A stretch of 7,655 bases of DNA from an uncultured Campylobacter sp. (GTDB lineage Bacteria; Campylobacterota; Campylobacteria; Campylobacterales; Campylobacteraceae). The stretch spans positions 1 to 7,655 of the forward strand of contig NZ_CALINL010000051.1 in NCBI RefSeq assembly GCF_938045225.1. The letters are read 5' to 3'. A program made the position numbers and the translations under genes. Every line of letters begins with the position of its first letter. The first letter of the stretch is position 1. This document shows positions 1 through 6,233 of this stretch, piece by piece. The notes beneath the pieces are model-generated. The model did not search any database and was not told where the DNA came from. It saw only the letters and a list, made by a program, of their open reading frames with translations.

Positions 1-119
1 AATAATTTATACTATTTGATAAAGATAAATAAGATATATTTTATCTTAAATAACTATAAATACTTAAAAATAATTTCTAATAAACAATAAAATTTATTTC
101 TATTTAACCGAAAAAACAT

Positions 120-125
120 TACAAT
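120..125 (+). promoter_or_regulatory. possible -10 box for the cytochrome c peroxidase gene
   Basis: The first 158 bases are very AT-rich and non-coding. A TACAAT hexamer lies 33 bases before the peroxidase start and would give a short leader. Campylobacter sigma-70 promoters depend mainly on the -10 box and a T-rich upstream region, so no -35 is needed, but in such AT-rich DNA chance matches are common. The beginning of the upstream region may lie outside the window. Confidence 0.22.
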
Positions 126-158
126 TACATTCTAATTTTATTTTCAAAGGAGCATTTA

Positions 159-1193
159 ATGAAAATTAAGTCGGTTTTGTTGGGTTCGGTTGCGTTAGCG
201 ACGGCGCTAAACGCTCAAAATTTGATCCAAGACGCGCTAGATGCGGGTCTAGTGGCTATCCCTAGCGATCCAAAGGCGCTAACCAAAGCGATAAATGAAG
301 CTTCTCCTGATGCTGAGAAATATCCGACCACTATGGCTGCTTATGAGCTTGGTAAGAGGCTTTATTTTGATCCTAGATTATCAAAATCAGGCATCATTAG
401 CTGTAACACCTGTCACAATTTAGGCCTAGGTGGAGCAGACGGTGTGCCTGCATCTACCGGTCACAAATGGACCCCAAACCCTCATCACGTAAATGCCCCG
501 ACGGTTTACAACTCCGTATTTAACTCGGTGCAGTTTTGGGACGGACGCGCCGCTCACCTAGCCGCTCAGGCTGCCGGCCCGATGACTGCGATGCCGGAGA
601 TGGCTTCTACTCCGGAGCTCGTCGAGCAAAGGCTAAAATCGATCCCTGCTTATGTGAGCGAGTTTAAGGCTGCGTTTAATAGCGACGTGAGCTTTGAGCT
701 GGTAACGACGGCCATAGGTATCTTTGAAAGAACGCTCGTAACTCCGTCTAGATTCGATAAATTTTTAGAAGGCGACGAAGCTGCGCTAAACGGTGCTGAG
801 AAAAAAGGCCTAAAAACCTTCATCGACAAAGGCTGCGCTACATGTCATAACGGTATAAATTTGGGCGGTACTTTGCAGCCGTTTGAGGTTGCGGGCAAAT
901 ACGAATTTGCAAATTTGGGCGACTTTAAAGGCGATGCAAACGGCCTAGTAAAAGCTCCTACGCTGCGCAATATCGAGCTAACGGCTCCATATTTCCACAA
1001 CGGCGCGGTTTGGTCGCTAAAAGATGCCGTCAAGATGATGGGCAGCGTACAGCTAGGTATCGATATAAATGATAAAGAAGCTGCCGATATAGTGACGTTT
1101 TTAAATTCGCTAACAGGCAAAATGCCTAAAGTCGAATATCCGTCATTCCCTGCATCTACCGAAAAGACCCCAAAACCGGAACTTGACTACTAA
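159..1193 (+). CDS. di-haem cytochrome c peroxidase, periplasmic
   Basis: This encodes a bacterial di-haem cytochrome c peroxidase (CcpA/MauG superfamily) that reduces hydrogen peroxide to water in the periplasm using electrons from a c-type cytochrome. The 344-residue protein has the usual family length. Residues 1-19 form a Sec signal peptide (MKIK, a hydrophobic core, then ALNA before Q20). Two haem c attachment motifs are visible: CNTCH at 82-86 and CATCH at 226-230, one per cytochrome domain. Family landmarks include APTVYN (113-118), FWDGRA (126-131) and the APTLRN...APYFHNG stretch (266-282). Met293 or Met294 is a candidate axial ligand. A strong AAAGGAG sits at 146-152, six bases before the ATG, which fixes the start. 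The gene stands alone, with a hairpin after it and the ribosomal genes beyond. MauG proper is less likely because no methylamine genes are nearby. The electron donor cannot be read from the sequence. Confidence 0.95.
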   Translation: MKIKSVLLGSVALATALNAQNLIQDALDAGLVAIPSDPKALTKAINEASPDAEKYPTTMAAYELGKRLYFDPRLSKSGIISCNTCHNLGLGGADGVPASTGHKWTPNPHHVNAPTVYNSVFNSVQFWDGRAAHLAAQAAGPMTAMPEMASTPELVEQRLKSIPAYVSEFKAAFNSDVSFELVTTAIGIFERTLVTPSRFDKFLEGDEAALNGAEKKGLKTFIDKGCATCHNGINLGGTLQPFEVAGKYEFANLGDFKGDANGLVKAPTLRNIELTAPYFHNGAVWSLKDAVKMMGSVQLGIDINDKEAADIVTFLNSLTGKMPKVEYPSFPASTEKTPKPELDY

Positions 1194-1204
1194 GCTAAAC
1201 AAAA

Positions 1205-1224
1205 AGGCGGATAAATTTCCGCCT
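1205..1224 (+). terminator. hairpin after the peroxidase gene, probable terminator
   Basis: A perfect 7-bp stem (AGGCGGA at 1205-1211 with TCCGCCT at 1218-1224) encloses a 6-base loop, 12 bases after the stop codon. An A-run precedes it (1201-1205), but no T-run follows on the + strand. It is therefore an imperfect intrinsic terminator for the peroxidase transcript and would look better on the - strand. It may also protect the 3' end of the mRNA. Confidence 0.55.
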
Positions 1225-1253
1225 CATTCAACTTAAATTTATAAATTTTTGGG

Positions 1254-1259
1254 TATCAT
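1254..1259 (+). promoter_or_regulatory. possible -10 box for rplU-rpmA
   Basis: TATCAT lies just after a T-rich stretch (about 1239-1250), the pattern seen in Campylobacter sigma-70 promoters. It would give a leader of about 80 bases before rplU, which contains the hairpins described separately. A promoter is expected here because the upstream gene ends in a hairpin, but the exact box is uncertain. Confidence 0.3.
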
Positions 1260-1291
1260 CCGTCTCTTACAACCAACAAAGCTCCCCAAGT

Positions 1292-1318
1292 CTTTTGAAA
1301 TCCAAAAGCGCTTTTTGG
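1292..1318 (+). promoter_or_regulatory. rplU leader with two overlapping hairpins
   Basis: Two stems share the CAAAAG segment at 1303-1308. In the first, CTTTTG (1292-1297) pairs with CAAAAG across a 5-base loop. In the second, CCAAAA (1302-1307) pairs with TTTTGG (1313-1318) across a short GC-containing loop. Both cannot form at once. The element ends about 15 bases before the ribosome binding site of rplU. Autogenous leader control is common for ribosomal protein operons, but I do not recognise this as a described motif, and the stems are short. Confidence 0.3.
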
Positions 1319-1344
1319 TCTTACCAAATTTAGAAAGGTAGAGT

Positions 1345-1659
1345 ATGTCAAAATACGCTATATTTAAGCACGGCGGCAAGCAGTATCGCGTCAGCGAAGG
1401 CGAATATCTTAAGCTTGACCATTTCAGTGCTGAAGCAAAATCATCAGTCGAGATTACGGACGTTTTGTGCGTAAACGACGGTGAAGTAAAGGTAGGCGCG
1501 CCGTTCGTAAAGGGTGCGAAAGTCGTTCTTGAAGTCGTAAACGAGGGCAAGGATAAAAAAGTCGTTATTTACAAAAAACGCAGACGCAAAGACTCAAAAC
1601 TAAAACGCGGTTTTAGAAGACAGTTTACACGCGTAAAAGTCGTAAGTATCGCAGCTTAA
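1345..1659 (+). CDS. rplU: 50S ribosomal protein L21
   Basis: L21 (bL21) binds 23S rRNA in the large ribosomal subunit. The 104-residue protein has the standard length and begins with the characteristic AIFKHGGKQYRV block (residues 5-16). It ends in the basic rRNA-binding tail KKRRRKDSKLKRGFRRQF. An AAAGG at 1334-1338 precedes the ATG. The stop codon overlaps the Shine-Dalgarno sequence of rpmA, with 11 bases between the genes, so the two are almost certainly co-transcribed and translationally linked, as in most bacteria. Its place ahead of rpmA and obg is the classical ribosome-assembly cluster. Confidence 0.98.
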   Translation: MSKYAIFKHGGKQYRVSEGEYLKLDHFSAEAKSSVEITDVLCVNDGEVKVGAPFVKGAKVVLEVVNEGKDKKVVIYKKRRRKDSKLKRGFRRQFTRVKVVSIAA

Positions 1660-1670
1660 GGAGATAAGAT

Positions 1671-1928
1671 ATGGCACACAAAAAAGGTCAAGGCTCAACC
1701 CAGAATAACCGAGATTCCATCGGACGACGCTTAGGCGTTAAAAAATTCGGCGGCGAATTCGTTCGCGCGGGCAACATCATCATCCGCCAGCGCGGTACCG
1801 CTACTCACGCGGGCAGCAACGTCGGCCTAGGCAAAGATCACACGATTTTCGCGCTAATCGACGGTTTCGTTAAATTCGAAAGACTAGATAAAAACAGAAA
1901 AAAAGTTTCAGTTTATCCTGCTGCGTAA
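1671..1928 (+). CDS. rpmA: 50S ribosomal protein L27
   Basis: L27 (bL27) sits near the peptidyl-transferase centre, where its flexible N-terminus reaches the tRNA ends. The 85-residue protein starts directly with MAHKKGQGST, so it lacks the cleavable N-terminal extension found in Firmicutes L27, and no Prp protease would be needed. The conserved GRRLGVKKFGGE (residues 18-29) and RQRGT (39-43) segments are present. AAGGAG at 1658-1663 lies seven bases before the ATG and overlaps the rplU stop codon. A strong terminator follows, so rplU-rpmA is a closed two-gene operon separate from obg here. Confidence 0.98.
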   Translation: MAHKKGQGSTQNNRDSIGRRLGVKKFGGEFVRAGNIIIRQRGTATHAGSNVGLGKDHTIFALIDGFVKFERLDKNRKKVSVYPAA

Positions 1929-1933
1929 TCCTT

Positions 1934-1952
1934 GGGGCGAAAGCCCCTTTTT
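1934..1952 (+). terminator. rho-independent terminator of rplU-rpmA
   Basis: A GC-rich stem, GGGGC (1934-1938) with GCCCC (1943-1947), is closed by a stable GAAA tetraloop and followed at once by TTTTT (1948-1952) and more T-rich sequence. It begins six bases after the rpmA stop codon. This is a textbook intrinsic terminator and separates the ribosomal protein operon from obg. Confidence 0.9.
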
Positions 1953-2024
1953 CTTTTAAAACCACCCAAATTTTTAAAAACTAAAAATCTTTTATATAAC
2001 AAAAATAATCATCGCGTCAGTTAC

Positions 2025-2040
2025 CAAATTTTAAAATTTG
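2025..2040. repeat. 16-bp perfect palindrome in the rpmA-obg gap
   Basis: CAAATTTTAAAATTTG is its own reverse complement and lies in the otherwise non-coding 262-base gap between rpmA and obg. A dyad of this size upstream of a promoter can be an operator. However, CAAATTT and AAATTTG words are very frequent throughout this genome, so chance is a real alternative. Confidence 0.4.
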
Positions 2041-2070
2041 ACCATTTGTATTGTGTTAATAACGGCGCTT

Positions 2071-2099
2071 GGCAAATCGTTTGAACTTTTCGGCAAATC
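2071..2099 (+). repeat. pair of GGCAAATC direct repeats upstream of obg
   Basis: The 8-mer GGCAAATC occurs at 2071-2078 and again at 2092-2099. The copies start 21 bases apart, which is two helical turns, and place the second copy 21 bases before the TATAAT box at 2121. The spacing is what a regulator binding one face of the helix would use. No known binding motif is recognised. Confidence 0.35.
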
Positions 2100-2120
2100 A
2101 AATTTTAATCAATAAACCGA

Positions 2121-2126
2121 TATAAT
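2121..2126 (+). promoter_or_regulatory. probable -10 box of the obg operon promoter
   Basis: A consensus TATAAT stands 64 bases before the obg start and after the rplU-rpmA terminator, where a promoter is needed. No convincing -35 box is spaced correctly (TTGAAC at 2081-2086 is too far), which is normal for Campylobacter. Transcription would start near 2133 and probably continue through obg, the EF-hand gene and fmt. Confidence 0.5.
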
Positions 2127-2190
2127 CCAAAAATTTTGCACAATAGCAAACTAAAAATAATGGAATAAAATTTAAAAACTAAGGCAAAAA

Positions 2191-3246
2191 ATGTTTATAG
2201 ATAGCGTAAATTTAACTCTAAGCTCGGGTCACGGCGGAGCCGGATCAGTGAGCTTTCGCCGCGAAAAACACGTGATTTTAGGCGGGCCGGACGGCGGCGA
2301 CGGCGGCGACGGCGGGGATGTATATTTCGTCGCCGATAATAACACCCATACGCTTGCGGCATATAAAGGCAAAAAGGCCATGCGCGCGCAAAACGGCGAA
2401 GCGGGCACGGGGCGCAGAATGCACGGCAAAAGAGGCGAGCACCTCGAGCTCATCGTGCCTCCCGGCACTGCGGTGCTGGACGCCGAGACGGGCGAGCTAC
2501 TCTGTGACCTAACTAGCCAGGGACAGCGCGAGCTATTTTTAAAAGGCGGCAAAGGCGGGCTTGGCAACGTGCACTTTAAAAGCTCGATCAACCAAGCTCC
2601 CGAATACGCGCAAAAAGGCCTAGAGGGCGAAACGCGCGAGGTGCGACTGGAGCTTAAGCTCATCGCCGACGTGGGGCTCGTGGGCTTTCCAAACGTCGGT
2701 AAAAGCACGTTAATCTCGACCGTCTCAAATGCCAAACCGCAGATCGCAAATTACGAGTTTACCACTCTCACGCCAAAGCTAGGCCTAGTCGAGGTCGACG
2801 AATACAGCGGATTTGTGATGGCCGATATCCCTGGTATCATCGAGGGCGCAAGCGAAGGGCGCGGTCTTGGCGTGCAGTTTTTAAAACACGTCGAGCGCAC
2901 GAAAATTTTGCTTTTTATGCTTGATCTTGCAAACTACCGTAGCCTTGAGGAGCAGTTTGATGCGCTGAGGGCCGAGACGGCGAAATTTTCAGGCGAGCTT
3001 GCAAAAAGAGACTACGCGATCGCTCTAACTCGCGCGGACGCGGCCGAAAATTTGCAGGAAAAATTTGACGCGTTTTTGTCGCATTTGGGGCTTTCGGACA
3101 CGGCGGGCGAGATGAAATTTAAGCAAGATATTTATGAATTTGACGCCTCTAAGCCGTTTTTCGTAATGTCGATCTCCTCGGCGACGGGACAAAATATAAA
3201 CGAGCTAAAATTTAACCTGCTTGAGCTACTAAAAAAAGAGCTTTGA
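2191..3246 (+). CDS. obgE: ribosome-associated GTPase Obg/CgtA
   Basis: Obg is an essential GTPase that works in late 50S assembly and stress control. The 351-residue protein has a glycine-rich Obg fold at about 1-158, including GGPDGGDGGDGG (31-42), followed by the G domain. G1 is GFPNVGKST (165-173), the switch I region TTLTP (191-195), G3 DIPG (212-215) and G5 SSATG (329-333). The usual G4 NKxD, which gives guanine specificity, reads TRAD at 280-283 within YAIALTRADAAE, an unusual form. No C-terminal OCT domain is present, as in many proteobacterial members. AAGG at 2181-2184 precedes the ATG. GC content is high, well over 60% in the glycine-rich part. The next gene starts 46 bases later, so a shared transcript is likely. 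Confidence 0.96.
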   Translation: MFIDSVNLTLSSGHGGAGSVSFRREKHVILGGPDGGDGGDGGDVYFVADNNTHTLAAYKGKKAMRAQNGEAGTGRRMHGKRGEHLELIVPPGTAVLDAETGELLCDLTSQGQRELFLKGGKGGLGNVHFKSSINQAPEYAQKGLEGETREVRLELKLIADVGLVGFPNVGKSTLISTVSNAKPQIANYEFTTLTPKLGLVEVDEYSGFVMADIPGIIEGASEGRGLGVQFLKHVERTKILLFMLDLANYRSLEEQFDALRAETAKFSGELAKRDYAIALTRADAAENLQEKFDAFLSHLGLSDTAGEMKFKQDIYEFDASKPFFVMSISSATGQNINELKFNLLELLKKEL

Positions 3247-3292
3247 GTTGCGACTTTTTAGTGCTTTGAGCTTAGAAATTTAAGAGTATAAA

Positions 3293-3628
3293 ATGAAGAA
3301 AATTTTTTGCATTATGTTATTTTGCCTTGGTGCGTATAGTTGCGAGCCAGCCGATCCAGCATATATGTTTTTAGATTTTAATGACATAGATCGTGACGGC
3401 ACGCTAAATTTAGATGAGTGGAAGGCATGTAAAACGCCATCTATGCTAAAAATAGCACCAGATCTATGCACTGGGCAGGAATTTAAGAGGTTAGATACCG
3501 ATCATAACGGCAAAATTAGCCTTGATGAGCTAAGAAGTTTACTGTTTCAAAAGATTAGTTGGCAAAAATATCCATGCGCCTCTTGGCCGCCAAGCAGGCA
3601 AAACGCAGATCAAAATAAAAGTCGTTGA
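3293..3628 (+). CDS. small exported EF-hand protein
   Basis: This 111-residue protein is not a recognised named family beyond its EF-hands. The N-terminus (KK, then a hydrophobic core to about residue 14) is a signal sequence. Cys17 follows AYS, a poor lipobox match, so it may be a lipoprotein or a protein cleaved by signal peptidase I. Two canonical calcium-binding loops are visible: DIDRDGTLNLDE (31-42) and DTDHNGKISLDE (68-79), each with acidic or Asn ligands at positions 1, 3 and 5, Gly at 6 and Glu at 12. The C-terminal tail (after about 85) has no known domain. TAAGAG at 3281-3286 serves as the ribosome binding site. It lies between obg and fmt, where C. jejuni carries proB. GC content is about 40% and six of seven proline codons are CCA, unlike obg or the 3' part of fmt. 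A calcium-binding envelope role is inferred; the partner is unknown. Confidence 0.8.
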   Translation: MKKIFCIMLFCLGAYSCEPADPAYMFLDFNDIDRDGTLNLDEWKACKTPSMLKIAPDLCTGQEFKRLDTDHNGKISLDELRSLLFQKISWQKYPCASWPPSRQNADQNKSR

Positions 3629-3644
3629 AATTTAAAGGAAAATG

Positions 3645-4565
3645 ATGAATGTAGTTTTTATGGGGACGCCTGATTATGCTGTTAGGATACTTAGGCACCT
3701 AAAAGAGGCTGGCTTTAACATAAAAGCAGTCTTTACCCAGCCTGATAAGCCAGTTGGCAGAAAGCAAATTTTAACCCCAAGCGAGGTCAAAATTTACGCT
3801 CAAAATGAGCTAAATGGTGTGCCAGTCTTTACACCACATACATTAAAAGATGAGGCGGTAGTTGCCGAGCTAAAGGCATTTGAGCCTAAATTTATTGTAG
3901 TAGCGGCTTATGGTAAAATTTTGCCCCAAAGCGTTTTGGACGTCGCCACTTGTATAAATTTGCACGCCTCGATCCTGCCCAAATATCGCGGCGCAAGCCC
4001 GATCCAAAGCGCGATTTTGGCTGGCGAAAAGCAGACGGGCGTGACTGCGATGCTGATGGATGCGGGGCTTGATACGGGCGATATGCTTGATTTTGCCTAC
4101 ACGCCTTGCGAGGATAAAACGGCGGCGCAGCTGTTTGACGAGCTCGGGGATCTTGCAGGTGAGCTGATAGTGCGAGTGCTGCAAAATTTTGCGAATTTGA
4201 CGCCGATTAAGCAGGATGACGCGCAGGCCACGCACTGCAAAAAAATAAGCAAATCAGATGGGCTTTTTAGCTTTGAGCAGAGCGCGGAGCAGATTTATAA
4301 TAAATTTCGCGCGCTAACGCCCTGGCCTGGGATCTATCTATCTAACGGGCTAAAAATTTTAGATTTAGAAATCTTGCGCGAATCCTGCGGGCGTAAATTT
4401 GAACGTGCAGGCGAAATTTTAAGCACCAATAAGCTCGATTTTTGCGTTTCTTGCAGCGAGGGCGCGGTCAAGATCATAAAGGTACAAGAGCCCGGTAAAA
4501 AGCCCGTAAATGACAGCGCGAATCTAAACGGCAAGCGCCTTGGCGTCGGCGATATTGTGTCGTAA
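3645..4565 (+). CDS. fmt: methionyl-tRNA formyltransferase
   Basis: Fmt transfers a formyl group from 10-formyl-tetrahydrofolate to methionyl-tRNA(fMet), preparing the initiator tRNA. The 306-residue protein begins MNVVFMGTPDYA, the usual family start. An earlier ATG at 3642 is possible, but AAAGGA (3634-3639) would be only two bases away from it and five from the chosen one. Catalytic Asn105, His107 and Asp143 are all present, in INLHASILPKYRG and GLDTGD. The C-terminal tRNA-binding domain starts near residue 203 and holds ALTPWPG. It follows the EF-hand gene by 16 bases. The first third or so (to about 3930) has about 42% GC and uses CCA for proline, whereas the rest is near 56% GC with no CCA. 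The reading frame is intact across this change, so the protein looks functional. Confidence 0.97.
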   Translation: MNVVFMGTPDYAVRILRHLKEAGFNIKAVFTQPDKPVGRKQILTPSEVKIYAQNELNGVPVFTPHTLKDEAVVAELKAFEPKFIVVAAYGKILPQSVLDVATCINLHASILPKYRGASPIQSAILAGEKQTGVTAMLMDAGLDTGDMLDFAYTPCEDKTAAQLFDELGDLAGELIVRVLQNFANLTPIKQDDAQATHCKKISKSDGLFSFEQSAEQIYNKFRALTPWPGIYLSNGLKILDLEILRESCGRKFERAGEILSTNKLDFCVSCSEGAVKIIKVQEPGKKPVNDSANLNGKRLGVGDIVS

Positions 4566-4655
4566 ATTTGAGCCCAGCAAGCTTGACATATAAATTTTAC
4601 AATAGGAATACGCTCGCAACGTCAAATTTGTCAGTAAATTTAAAAGGAAAAAAAT

Positions 4656-5291
4656 TTGAGAATAGAGTTCGCAGATAGCGTCCCTTCTACGCAAAAAGTT
4701 CTGGTCGAAGGACTGCGAAACGGCGAAATACAGCCGCCTTATGCGCTCGTGGCAAAGGAGCAGACGCAGGGTGTGGGCAGTAGAAACAATACGTGGAGCG
4801 GGCTGGAGGGCAATCTATTTTTTTCATTTTGCATGAGCGAGACGGCGCTACCCGGCGATCTAAAAGGCGAGTCGGCGTCGATTTACTTTTCGATGATAAT
4901 GCGCGAAGTGCTCGCGGCTCGCGGCTCTCAAATTTGGCTAAAATGGCCGAACGATTTTTACGTCGACGACAAAAAAATCGGCGGAACCTTGACGACGATA
5001 GTCGGCGAAATTTACGTTTGCGGTATGGGTATAAATCTAAAAAACGCGCCCGAGAATGCCGGAATTTTAGATATAGACGTTAGCCCTAGCGCCGCGGTCG
5101 GAGAGTTTTGCAAGAGGCTGCAAACGGCTCCGTCTTGGGCGGAAATTTTTAAAAAATTTGAGAGCGAATTTGAAAAATCAAGAGAATTTATCACGCACTT
5201 TGAGGGCGAAGAGATGTCTCTCAAATACGCAAAACTTCTATCTGACGGCTCTTTGGATATAGATGGGCGAAGGGTTTTTTCTCTTAGATAA
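4656..5291 (+). CDS. birA: biotin--[acetyl-CoA-carboxylase] ligase, no DNA-binding domain
   Basis: BirA activates biotin with ATP and attaches it to the carrier protein of acetyl-CoA carboxylase. At 211 residues this is the short, monofunctional form: it starts directly in the catalytic domain and lacks the N-terminal winged helix that makes E. coli BirA a repressor, so it should not regulate biotin genes. The start is TTG at 4656, preceded by AAAAGGA (4642-4648) at good spacing. The biotinyl-AMP loop, GRGRRG in E. coli, appears as GVGSRN (39-44). The active-site KWPND is at 96-100, with the following DDKKIGG (104-110) and GMGINL (123-128). The 90-base gap after fmt has no clear terminator, so it may be read from the fmt transcript. 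The order fmt-birA-parA is that of C. jejuni. Confidence 0.93.
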   Translation: MRIEFADSVPSTQKVLVEGLRNGEIQPPYALVAKEQTQGVGSRNNTWSGLEGNLFFSFCMSETALPGDLKGESASIYFSMIMREVLAARGSQIWLKWPNDFYVDDKKIGGTLTTIVGEIYVCGMGINLKNAPENAGILDIDVSPSAAVGEFCKRLQTAPSWAEIFKKFESEFEKSREFITHFEGEEMSLKYAKLLSDGSLDIDGRRVFSLR

Positions 5292-5307
5292 ATATGCTTA
5301 AATTTGA

Positions 5308-5329
5308 CGTAAAATTTAATATTTTTACG
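5308..5329. repeat. inverted repeat between birA and parA
   Basis: CGTAAAA (5308-5314) and TTTTACG (5323-5329) form a perfect 7-bp stem around an 8-base AT loop, 16 bases after the birA stop codon. No T-run follows, so it is a poor intrinsic terminator. It may be an mRNA 3' end structure or a binding site in the parAB leader. It does not resemble the parS consensus. Confidence 0.35.
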
Positions 5330-5409
5330 AAATATCGGCAGGGACGCGCTACTAAATTCTTTCAGAAATTTTAAAGCCGAAACTAAACTTTGCCAAAGTA
5401 AGTTTTTTG

Positions 5410-5415
5410 TAAAAT
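5410..5415 (+). promoter_or_regulatory. possible -10 box for parA-parB
   Basis: TAAAAT follows a T-run (5403-5408) and lies 38 bases before the parA ATG. This is the arrangement of a Campylobacter sigma-70 promoter lacking a -35 box. The 156-base gap after birA makes a separate parAB promoter plausible, but the sequence is AT-rich and the match imperfect. Confidence 0.25.
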
Positions 5416-5447
5416 TAATCAATTAAAAACAAAATTTGGATATTATC

Positions 5448-6230
5448 ATGTGTGAAATTATAACTATTGCAAACCAAAAAGGTGGCGTCGGAAAGACGAC
5501 CACTGCGGTAAATTTGGCCGCATCGCTAGCGGTAGCCGAAAAAAAAGTTCTACTCATCGACATAGATCCGCAGGCTAATGCGACTACTGGTATGGGCTTT
5601 AGCAGAAACGACTACGAATACAACATTTATCACGTACTCACAGGACGTAAAAAGCTCTCTGAAATCGTATTAAAAACTGAGATTCCGACCCTTTTTTTAG
5701 CTCCTTCAAACATCGGGCTTGTAGGCATCGAGCAAGAGCTAAGCGAGCAGAGTAAAGACTATCAAAAGATACTAAAGACCAAGATTGAAGAAGTTAAGGG
5801 GCAGTACGATTTTATTATAATCGATAGTCCTCCGGCACTTGGCAGTATTACAGTAAATGCCCTAAGCGCTAGCGATAGTGTGATAATCCCTATCCAGTGC
5901 GAATTTTATGCATTAGAGGGCTTGGCGCAGATATTAAATACCATAAAAATAATCAAACAAACGATTAATAAGAAACTAACTATAAAAGGCTTTTTGCCTA
6001 CTATGTATAGTTCGCAAAATAACTTAGCAAAAGAAACCGTTGCAAATTTAAAGCAGCATTTTGAAGATAAGCTGTTTAAAAACAAGGATATGAGTGATGA
6101 GTTCGTGGTGGTGCCGCGAAACGTGAAGCTCGCCGAAAGTCCGAGTTTTGGTAAGCCGGTGATTTTATACGACATAAAATCGCCCGGCTCGGTAGCATAT
6201 CAAAATTTAGCATGTTGTATTTTAGGATAA
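5448..6230 (+). CDS. parA: chromosome partitioning ATPase ParA (Soj)
   Basis: ParA is a nucleoid-bound ATPase that moves ParB-parS complexes and so segregates replicated origins. From the ATG at 5448 the protein has 260 residues and starts MCEIITIANQKGG, as its relatives do. A TTG at 5436 in the same frame would add four residues but has no Shine-Dalgarno, whereas TTGGAT (5436-5441) is placed for the ATG. The deviant Walker A KGGVGKT (11-17) carries both the signature Lys11 and the P-loop Lys16. Walker A' is LLIDIDPQAN with Asp40, and Walker B is FIIIDSPP with Asp126. There is no N-terminal helix-turn-helix, so it is the chromosomal Soj type rather than a plasmid ParA that autorepresses. Three bases separate it from parB, confirming one operon. 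Confidence 0.97.
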   Translation: MCEIITIANQKGGVGKTTTAVNLAASLAVAEKKVLLIDIDPQANATTGMGFSRNDYEYNIYHVLTGRKKLSEIVLKTEIPTLFLAPSNIGLVGIEQELSEQSKDYQKILKTKIEEVKGQYDFIIIDSPPALGSITVNALSASDSVIIPIQCEFYALEGLAQILNTIKIIKQTINKKLTIKGFLPTMYSSQNNLAKETVANLKQHFEDKLFKNKDMSDEFVVVPRNVKLAESPSFGKPVILYDIKSPGSVAYQNLACCILG

Positions 6231-6233
6231 CTA

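Noticed and set aside
845..1120. 91-codon open frame on the - strand inside the peroxidase gene
   Set aside because: It is antisense to the second haem domain, shows no recognisable protein features, and the overlapping peroxidase frame is well supported.
2292..2316. tandem GGCGAC-like units, looking like a microsatellite
   Set aside because: They encode the conserved glycine-rich GGDGGDGGD segment of the Obg fold, so the repeat is explained by the protein.
2229..2735. 168-codon open frame on the - strand opposite obg
   Set aside because: It is the antisense of the GC-rich glycine-repeat part of Obg. The low-complexity Ser/Pro-rich product has no recognisable domain, and the + strand frame is a clear conserved gene.
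4583..4603. TTGACA and TACAAT as a birA promoter
   Set aside because: The two boxes are only 9 bases apart, far from the 16-18 needed, and there is no terminator after fmt, so read-through is adequate to explain birA expression.
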